Shown: piece by piece, positions 1-4,914 of the stretch | How the letters are laid out: the number at the start of each line of letters is the position of its first letter | Numbering within the stretch: position 1 is the first letter of the stretch | Origin: Phycisphaeraceae bacterium | GTDB taxonomy: Bacteria > Planctomycetota > Phycisphaerae > Phycisphaerales > Phycisphaeraceae | DNA: 7,119 nt | Direction of reading: 5' to 3' | Assembly (NCBI GenBank): GCA_029260695.1 | Contig: JAJDCT010000113.1 | Location: 1-7,119, forward strand | Position numbers and translations under genes: made by a program | Notes under the pieces: generated by a model | Databases searched by the model: none | The model's input: only the letters and a program-made list of their open reading frames with translations | Told to the model about the DNA's origin: nothing

Positions 1-888
1 GACGCCGACGCCGCGATGTACCAGGCGAAGGATAATGGCAAAGCGCAGGTCGTGGTGTTTGATCGGGTGATGCATGCGAAGGCACTTGATCGGCTGTCGC
101 TCGAGGCGGACCTTAGGATGGCGGTATCGGCAGACGACCAGTTCCGGCTGATGTACCAGCCGATTGTCGAATCGGAGACAGGCCAACTCGCAGGGTTTGA
201 GGCGCTGCTTCGTTGGGATCATCCCAAACACGGCGAGGTCGGCCCCGATGAGTTCATTTCGATCGCGGAAGACACGGGCCTGATCAATCAGATTGGGCGG
301 TGGGCCCTAAGGACCGCCGCTTCTCAGATCGCAGACTGGAATCAGCGGCTGGGCCATGGCCGCAAGCTGAAAGTCAATGTCAACGTCTCCAAGCGGCAAC
401 TGCTCGGCCACACTTATCTGGATGATGTCCTGGAATGTCAGCGAGACTTTGGCCTGAAGCCGGGAGAGCTATTTCTGGAAATCACCGAAAGCACCATCGC
501 CGATGATCGTAGCGATGTGATCCCGCTGCTCCGCAGGCTGCGTGAGCACGGGTTCCCGATTGCCATGGATGACTTTGGAACCGGGGTGTCTTCTTTAAGC
601 ACGCTGCATGAGTACCCCATTGACGTGCTGAAGATCGACCAGGCCTTCATCCGCGTGCTTGATCGTGACCGGTCACTTCTTGCGGTCGTGATGTCGATCA
701 CGAACCTTGCGGAGAACCTGGGCATCAAGACCGTTGCGGAAGGCATTGAAACAGCCGACATCGTCGGGGCGCTGCAATCGATCAACTGCACGTGGGGGCA
801 GGGTTATCACTTCGCGAGGCCATTGTCGGTATCCGACGCCGAGGCTTACATTCTCGATGATATTCTTCAGGACACGGAAGCCGCATAG
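1..888 (+). CDS. GGDEF-EAL domain protein, 3' part (cyclic-di-GMP phosphodiesterase)
   Basis: The reading frame is open from base 1, so the 5' end lies outside the window. Residues 1-20 (DADAAMYQAKDNGKAQVVVF) match the last helix and strand of a GGDEF domain. The EAL domain follows at about residues 35-285, counting from base 1. All residues expected for metal binding and catalysis are visible: Glu67 in FEALLRW, Asn128 in VNVS, Glu160 in EITES, Asp190-Asp191 in MDDFGTG, Lys211 in LKID, Glu247 in AEGIE and Gln267 in GQGYHFARP. The domain should therefore hydrolyse cyclic-di-GMP to pGpG at the cytoplasmic face. One small departure is DDFGTGVSSL, where loop 6 usually has Tyr instead of Val. Whether the GGDEF half is an active cyclase, and what sensor domain precedes it, cannot be seen. 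It ends at TAG (886-888) and converges on the epimerase gene. EAL identity is secure; the catalytic activity is inferred from the conserved residues. Confidence 0.95.
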   Translation, partial: DADAAMYQAKDNGKAQVVVFDRVMHAKALDRLSLEADLRMAVSADDQFRLMYQPIVESETGQLAGFEALLRWDHPKHGEVGPDEFISIAEDTGLINQIGRWALRTAASQIADWNQRLGHGRKLKVNVNVSKRQLLGHTYLDDVLECQRDFGLKPGELFLEITESTIADDRSDVIPLLRRLREHGFPIAMDDFGTGVSSLSTLHEYPIDVLKIDQAFIRVLDRDRSLLAVVMSITNLAENLGIKTVAEGIETADIVGALQSINCTWGQGYHFARPLSVSDAEAYILDDILQDTEAA

Positions 889-961
889 CACACGTTGTGT
901 GGTGAGATGGAGCGGGGGAAAGAGTGGGTGGTCGACTCTATCGCAGGCCCGGTAGCCAATC

Positions 962-999
962 ATCGTGCCGCTTCTTTTAATGAGTAGCGTCTGCACGAT
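962..999. other. Imperfect hairpin in the convergent spacer
   Basis: ATCGTGC (962-968) pairs perfectly with GCACGAT (993-999), and directly inside it CGCT (969-972) pairs with AGCG (986-989). Three unpaired bases lie on the right arm (990-992) and the loop is 13 nt. It sits between the convergent EAL and epimerase genes, which is where a two-way terminator would be expected. Neither strand has a T-run directly after the stem, so it is not a textbook intrinsic terminator. A weaker stem (CCCAG/CTGGG, 1077-1089) lies just past the epimerase stop, also without a T-run. Confidence 0.5.
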
Positions 1000-1094
1000 A
1001 ACAGTCGGCTGCACCGTCAGAGGGTTCCGCAACGGCTATAGTTTTTCCCCGTGGCCAGTGTGAACCTGCTCTGGTGCCCAGGTGCTGGGTGGGG

Positions 1095-2102
1095 TCACGC
1101 TGCGTTGATGTTGCCGCGGTGGTCGGTGAGATGGCCGTTTTGGAAATACCACTCGGCGGTGCGTTTGACGCCCTGGGCGGTGCTGAACTTGGGCTCGTAG
1201 CCTAGCGCGTTCTGGGCTTTTGCGTAGGTGAACGAGCGGTTCTTGGTGAAGAATCCGACACGCCGGCGGTGCAGAGGCGGCTCGATGCGCAATGGGATGC
1301 AGAGGGCTTCGCAGAGCACGGCGGCGGCGTAGACGGGTGCCAGAGGGATGTGGCCTCGCGGGGGTTTGACACCGACGGCTTCGGCGACCAGCTTGACCAG
1401 CTCGCTTAACGCGACGTATTTCGGGCCACAGAGGATGAAGGTGTCGCCGAGTGCTTCTTGTTTTTCGCCACAGAGGATGATGCCGTCGACGAGGTCGTCG
1501 ATGTAGACCATGTGGAAGTTGACTTTGCCTGGGCCGACCATGCGGAACCTGCCGGAGTGGATGGTTTTGAAGAGTTTGAGGAGGCGCATGTCGCCTGGGC
1601 CGTAGATCCCGGCGGGTCGGAAGATGCAGACGGGTTGGCCCTTTGCCTGGCGTTCTTTGGCAAGTATTTCACCCTCGAGTTTGGTGCGTTGGTAGATGTC
1701 GCAGGGTGCGTAGGGTGCGGTTTCATCGGAGGGGATTTTCTTGACCGAGCCGTGCACGCCGATGGTGCTGCAGTGTGCGACTCGTTCGCAGTTGTGCTTT
1801 TTCGCGGCGTCGAGGATGTACTGAGCGCCTAAGTAGTTGACTTCGTGGTAGTAGCTGTCGGGGTGTCCAGCGGTGCGGAAGCAGGCGGCGATGTGGAAGA
1901 TTTTTTCGCAGCCGCAGACGGCGCGGTCGACGGCATCCTGGTCGGTGATGTCGCCCTCAAACAGCTCGATATCGTGCCCGTCGAGGAACGATTGGTCTGA
2001 GCCTCTGCGGACCATCGCGCGGACTTTGTAGCCCTGCGAGGCGAGAGCGACGGCGAGCCGCCCACCGGTGAATCCTGTTGCGCCTGTTACCAGTACCTGC
2101 AT
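1095..2102 (-). CDS. NAD(P)-dependent epimerase/dehydratase (extended SDR)
   Basis: This 335-residue protein has the normal length for an extended short-chain dehydrogenase/reductase. The N-terminal Rossmann nucleotide-binding motif is TGATGFTGG (residues 6-14), followed by an acidic pair GDIT near residue 50. The catalytic set is Ser112-Thr113 in CSTIGVHG, Tyr137 and Lys141 in YQRTK. FRPAGIYGPGD (161-171) and the segment around VYIDDLVDG (199-207) are typical of NDP-sugar epimerases. The end (FTYAKAQNALGYEP, 291-304) resembles 3-beta-HSD/dihydroflavonol-reductase-like members. The substrate cannot be named: a nucleotide sugar is my preference because a glycosyltransferase lies immediately upstream, but a sterol- or hopanoid-type substrate is possible. 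The start is ATG at 2102, preceded by only a weak GAGA eight bases upstream. It lies 79 bp after the glycosyltransferase stop on the same strand, so co-transcription is plausible. Confidence 0.9.
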   Translation of the reverse strand: MQVLVTGATGFTGGRLAVALASQGYKVRAMVRRGSDQSFLDGHDIELFEGDITDQDAVDRAVCGCEKIFHIAACFRTAGHPDSYYHEVNYLGAQYILDAAKKHNCERVAHCSTIGVHGSVKKIPSDETAPYAPCDIYQRTKLEGEILAKERQAKGQPVCIFRPAGIYGPGDMRLLKLFKTIHSGRFRMVGPGKVNFHMVYIDDLVDGIILCGEKQEALGDTFILCGPKYVALSELVKLVAEAVGVKPPRGHIPLAPVYAAAVLCEALCIPLRIEPPLHRRRVGFFTKNRSFTYAKAQNALGYEPKFSTAQGVKRTAEWYFQNGHLTDHRGNINAA

Positions 2103-2155
2103 CGAATGAGTCTCACATACCCCGGGCTTGCTGTTGCGTTTGGTGTTATTTGTGC

Positions 2156-2200
2156 GTCACGGCGTTCGTGTTGGGGTCGTGTCACGCGGCGTTGGGTTGG
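2156..2200 (-). repeat. Imperfect tandem repeat over the glycosyltransferase stop
   Basis: On the minus strand the last codons and stop of the glycosyltransferase read CCAACCCAACGCCGCGTGAC (2181-2200). A near copy, CCAACACGAACGCCGTGAC (2156-2174), follows after six bases. A third relative, CAACATCAACGCAGCGTGAC (1094-1113), forms the last codons and stop of the epimerase gene. The two proteins consequently both end in Asn-x-x/Asn-Ala-Ala style tails. This may be a small local duplication or coincidence in a GC-rich background. Confidence 0.4.
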
Positions 2201-3381
2201 TGGTCATCACCAGGATTAGATCGGTCCGACCCGGGTGTGCCGGGGAGTTTATTGTAAAAGTCTTCAAGCCGTTGTCTAAACCGCTGTTCGCTGAACTCGC
2301 GCTCGACGTATTCCCGACCGGCCCGTCCGATTTTTTCGCGGGTCTCGGCCGACTCGAGCAGTCTGGTCATCCCATCGGCCATGGCCTGTGCGTCCGGCTG
2401 CACCAGGACGCAAACATCGTCGTCCATCACCTGTGTGTGGGTCGATAGACGAGTCGCGACGACGGGTTTGCCGGACTGCAGGTAGCTGTAGACCTTCATC
2501 GGGGTGTTATTGCCCTGGGTTCTTGGAGAGACCAGGATGTCGGCGAAGCCCAGTACAGCTCCCAGGCTGTCGATGGGTACCGGCCCAACGAAGACGACCC
2601 GGCCTTGCCCGCACAAAGGTCCGGCCTTGGTTTTGTAGTGTTCGATGTGTTCGGATGAACCGCCGACGATCAGCAGGGCCACGTCGTCGTGTAATCCGGC
2701 AACCTTAGCGAAGGCGTCGAGCATCAGGTCGATGCCCTGGTAGCTTTCGAGGTTGCCGACGTACATCAAGCGTGTGCCGGTGGCTTTGGTAAGGGCGTCG
2801 GGGAGGTCGGCGTCGGCGTTTCCTGTGAAGGGGATGTCCGGCAGGAGGGCGACATTGCCTGTGGGGTGGTGGCGCATGGCTACGTCGACCAGCGCGGGGC
2901 AGACAGCGAGAACGCCTTGAGATCGTTTGACGGCGCGTTTTTCCATCCAGCTAAACATCCAGGCGACGGGCGTGAGCAGCCTGTTTTTTTCGACGATCTG
3001 CAGGCTCATCAGCGAGTCCATGTCGAAGATGTAGGGGACGCCGAAGAGCAGGCGGATCAGCCATGCGATGAAGGCGGACTCCTCGACCGCGTGGACGACG
3101 TCGTAGCTGTGGTGTCGGGTCATCGAGACGGCCTTGGTAGTCATGGCAAGGTCACAAAGCGCCTTCTGCCAGCTCGGGCCGATGGGGACGCGTTTGACGA
3201 AGGGCGGTTTGGTGGTGCGGTGGTGGGTGATCGAGTTGATCTGGACATCCTCGCCCTCGTGATAGGACAGCACATCGACGGTGTGGCCCTGCGCAGCCAG
3301 GGCCTGCAATGCCGCGCGCACGGCGATGGGTGTCCCGCGGTTGGTGAAGAAGGGTTGGGGTGCCAGGAAAAGGATCTTCAA
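2182..3381 (-). CDS. Glycosyltransferase family 4 (GT-B fold)
   Basis: This 399-residue protein should transfer a sugar from an activated donor to a glycan or lipid acceptor at the cytoplasmic side of the membrane. The start MKILFLAPQPFFTNRGTP (1-18) is the first strand and glycine-rich loop of the N-terminal Rossmann domain. The C-terminal donor-binding domain runs from about residue 203 (RLMYVGNLESYQGID) through LLIVGG (237-241) and VVFVGPVP (262-269) to SGKPVVAT (303-310). In the donor motif the usual KxxEY is KVYSY (296-300), so the second glutamate of the EX7E motif appears to be Ser299. Hydrophobic stretches near 103-118 probably touch the membrane; there is no signal peptide. The start codon is TTG, supported by the canonical N-terminus and a GGAG eight bases upstream. 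The tail after about 378 is rich in Pro, Gly and Asp and looks disordered. Donor and acceptor are unknown; family assignment is firm. Confidence 0.92.
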   Translation of the reverse strand: MKILFLAPQPFFTNRGTPIAVRAALQALAAQGHTVDVLSYHEGEDVQINSITHHRTTKPPFVKRVPIGPSWQKALCDLAMTTKAVSMTRHHSYDVVHAVEESAFIAWLIRLLFGVPYIFDMDSLMSLQIVEKNRLLTPVAWMFSWMEKRAVKRSQGVLAVCPALVDVAMRHHPTGNVALLPDIPFTGNADADLPDALTKATGTRLMYVGNLESYQGIDLMLDAFAKVAGLHDDVALLIVGGSSEHIEHYKTKAGPLCGQGRVVFVGPVPIDSLGAVLGFADILVSPRTQGNNTPMKVYSYLQSGKPVVATRLSTHTQVMDDDVCVLVQPDAQAMADGMTRLLESAETREKIGRAGREYVEREFSEQRFRQRLEDFYNKLPGTPGSDRSNPGDDHQPNAA

Positions 3382-3402
3382 GCGATCGGCTCCGTCGGAT
3401 CG
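3379..3402 (-). promoter_or_regulatory. TTG start and ribosome binding site of the glycosyltransferase
   Basis: The start codon is TTG (3381-3379), with GGAG at 3393-3390 and an eight-base spacer. No in-frame ATG, GTG or CTG-free alternative that preserves a sensible N-terminus was found between this codon and the upstream in-frame TAA near 3490. CGATC (3383-3387) and GATCG (3398-3402) could form a 5-bp stem with the Shine-Dalgarno bases in its loop, which would leave them exposed. The stem is short and may be chance. Confidence 0.6.
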
Positions 3403-3594
3403 TTCGGCTGTGCCGTGGCGGGTGTGTGCGTTTCTGCTTACTTTGAGTGTAGGCGGCGTGAGCAGACGAACGGTATCTGCACACCTGCATTGATCTTACA
3501 TCGGTCGGTTCTTACAGGCATGGCAAGGTGTCTGCGCTGTTCCGATAAGAGGCTTGTTTGCGGGTCGTGGGGGGGGAGTTAGGTAGGCCGGTGC
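3382..3594. other. Intergenic spacer between PHP-like gene and glycosyltransferase
   Basis: This 213-bp gap separates two minus-strand genes and is long enough for its own promoter, so the glycosyltransferase may start a separate transcript. I found no convincing -35/-10 pair; a TAAGAT at about 3492-3497 on the minus strand has no well-placed partner. A 5-bp dyad GCAGA/TCTGC (3462-3480) and a run of eight G (3569-3576) are the only other visible elements. Confidence 0.4.
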
Positions 3595-4446
3595 TTAGGG
3601 TCGCCTCCGCAACCGCTTACGGAGTTGCATCCCGATCTGTAGTTTCAAAAATGGCAGCAGCCCGTCGGCCCGGCCGAAGGTTTTTGGTTGGGTATTGCAG
3701 GTTTCAAGCGTGGATTTGATAGTGGCGGCGTGTTGGTCTTGGTTGAAGTTGCCATCGAGTACCAGCCCCGCCCGGCCGACGCGTGTTGCCTGACCGGGGA
3801 AAGGCAGGGGGTCGGTCCCGGGCAGTACCCATGTGCCGCGTTGCCGAGCCTGGGCAAATTGTTTGGGTTCGCCCGCCATCGCCAGCCGGCCGGCGTTGTC
3901 TCCAAGCATCAGCTTGCTTGCAAGCGGGCCGTTCAGGAGGTCATCGATGATCTTGCCGCGAGCGCCGCTCCATTTACCCACGCCGAAGGGAAGCACAGCC
4001 AAGGCGTCGGCTTCGATCACCTTCTCAATCGTCTGTTCGATGGGCAGGCCGTCGGCGAACTGTTCGTTGCAGCACAACGCCAATACCTCCAGGCCTTCCC
4101 GGGTCACGATCTGCCGGCCGGCGATCACGGTTAAGACGTCCCGCCCACCGAGCGCCGCGACCAAGGACCTATCTTTGTCTGTTGTATTGAATCGCCACCG
4201 CCCGCCGTCCAATTCGCGTTGAGCGATTAGTGACTCGAACGCGTGGTCTTTTGCCGTCTCTGTCAGCATCAGATAGCCGGGTGTGTCTTTTGGAAGCCCT
4301 AGAGCCTGGGCGGCTTGTCGAAAGTTATTTAACGTCGCGTCGAAGAATGCCGTGCGGTCGAAGCAGTCGTAAAGGTGGACGTGCGCGTCGACGAGCATCG
4401 ATCCGCCACGTTGCGGGTTGGTGTCAGACTCTGCCTGTGTCGTCAT
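3595..4446 (-). CDS. PHP/amidohydrolase-like metal-dependent hydrolase, substrate unknown
   Basis: From ATG at 4446 the protein has 283 residues. The opening MLVDAHVHLYDCFD (17-30) carries a His-x-His metal motif (His20... as HVH at 22-24) typical of PHP and amidohydrolase TIM-barrel enzymes. Further candidate ligands are Glu63 and His68 in LTETAKDHAF, Asp183 in LGDNAGR and Asp212 in PGTDPLPFPG; the latter resembles the GSDAH strand end of PHP proteins but lacks its histidine. EGLEVLAL (117-124) also fits a PHP-like barrel. No signal peptide is present, so it is cytoplasmic, and the C-terminus is very basic (RKRLRRRP). I chose ATG 4446 because AAAGG lies six bases upstream; the frame stays open to a TTG at 4512 without such support, and ATG 4398 would start directly at MLVDAHVH. 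The reaction is unknown. Its position before glycosyltransferase and epimerase genes suggests glycan metabolism, as inference only. Confidence 0.75.
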   Translation of the reverse strand: MTTQAESDTNPQRGGSMLVDAHVHLYDCFDRTAFFDATLNNFRQAAQALGLPKDTPGYLMLTETAKDHAFESLIAQRELDGGRWRFNTTDKDRSLVAALGGRDVLTVIAGRQIVTREGLEVLALCCNEQFADGLPIEQTIEKVIEADALAVLPFGVGKWSGARGKIIDDLLNGPLASKLMLGDNAGRLAMAGEPKQFAQARQRGTWVLPGTDPLPFPGQATRVGRAGLVLDGNFNQDQHAATIKSTLETCNTQPKTFGRADGLLPFLKLQIGMQLRKRLRRRP

Positions 4447-4695
4447 GGAATACCTTTGACTGCGATGATACGGCTTGGGCTGAACAGTATCCGCATCGTG
4501 AGATTGCCTCAACGTCCAGGGATTTCACTGGGCCATGTACCCGGTTGGGGCCTTGGGGCACCGGCCCAGGTCTTTGCGCCCGGCGTGGAACTGGCACCGC
4601 CGAGTGGTAGTCAGGATCAAAACACAGGGGTCGCATGTTATTTAGTCGATTTGTTGCTTCAATTTACGAGGATTTCTCTGGCATTAGTGAGCGGC
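4447..4695. other. Divergent intergenic region, left part
   Basis: No gene is supported here. It should hold the promoters of the minus-strand PHP-like gene and of the plus-strand secreted protein. AAAGG (minus strand, 4457-4453) is the PHP-like gene's ribosome binding site. Several dyads are visible: CGATG/CATCG with inner CGG/CCG (4463-4498), CTGGGCC/GGCCCAG (4528-4534 with 4563-4569) and CGGCG/CGCCG (4581-4602). From about 4616 the composition turns AT-rich against a GC-rich background, which is where I would expect the plus-strand promoter, but I cannot assign a -35/-10 pair. Confidence 0.45.
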
Positions 4696-4896
4696 CCCCG
4701 TACAATTGCTCATTGGATGGGGTAATTAGCCTTTTGTTATTCCGGCTATTTCCAGCCTACTTGGCCCTAGCGGGCGGCCTAGTAAGCCGGGTGGGGTCCC
4801 ATCGGTGCTATCAGAATGTAGGTAGCACCCGTGATCTAATATTCAAGCATGATGGGGTGGTTCGAGGCCGAGTCTGAATCTACTTAGATCAGACTC
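4696..4896 (+). promoter_or_regulatory. Candidate structured 5' leader with four hairpins
   Basis: Four hairpins follow one another ahead of the secreted-protein gene. P1 (4696-4722): CCCC/GGGG outside and CAAT/ATTG inside, joined by a nearly paired 3x3 internal loop, with a 5-nt loop. P2 (4742-4790): CCGGCT pairs with AGCCGG, and inside it TACTTGGCC (4758-4766) pairs with GGCCTAGTA (4776-4784) except for one T-T mismatch; ten bases bulge on the left. P3 (4804-4829): GGTGCTATC with GGTAGCACC, nine pairs including one G-T, 8-nt loop. P4 (4870-4896): eleven pairs, one bulged A, loop ACTT. I looked for the conserved sequences of c-di-GMP-I, cobalamin, TPP and SAM riboswitches and did not recognise any. 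Whether this is transcribed is not known. Confidence 0.5.
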
Positions 4897-4905
4897 CCAA
4901 GGAGT
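4870..4905 (+). promoter_or_regulatory. Hairpin P4 next to the Shine-Dalgarno, with competing SD hairpin
   Basis: The P4 arms are 4870-4881 and 4886-4896 (GAGTCTGA-TCT with AGATCAGACTC, one bulged A). The Shine-Dalgarno AAGGAG is at 4899-4904, two bases after the stem. ACTCC (4893-4897), most of which lies in P4's right arm, can instead pair with GGAGT (4901-4905) around a CAA loop and cover the Shine-Dalgarno. The two folds exclude each other: P4 formed means the site is open, P4 melted means it may close. P4 is clearly the more stable of the two. The ATG at 4906 is only one base from the Shine-Dalgarno, so ATG 4915 with a ten-base spacer is the likelier start. Confidence 0.5.
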
Positions 4906-4914
4906 ATGCAGGCA

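Noticed and set aside
962..999. Integron attC-like site
   Set aside because: The stem lacks the GTTRRRY/RYYYAAC core sites and there is no cassette gene or integrase in the window.
1008..1045. Possible intrinsic terminator: CCGT/ACGG stem then TTTTT at 1041-1045
   Set aside because: The stem is only 4 bp with a long loop and is separated from the T-run by several bases.
1458..1832. 124-codon plus-strand ORF inside the epimerase gene
   Set aside because: Antisense shadow of conserved SDR sequence, low-complexity Asp/Val/Ala composition.
2866..3582. 238-codon plus-strand ORF antisense to the glycosyltransferase
   Set aside because: It lies opposite a clear GT4 gene, has no recognisable domain, and is the usual long shadow frame of a GC-rich gene.
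4447..4512. 22-residue N-terminal extension of the PHP-like protein from TTG 4512
   Set aside because: The TTG has no good Shine-Dalgarno, whereas ATG 4446 has AAAGG six bases upstream, and the extension is not part of the enzyme core.
4742..4830. Cyclic-di-GMP-I (GEMM) riboswitch, considered because an EAL gene is nearby
   Set aside because: The conserved GEMM core sequences are not visible; only generic hairpins are.
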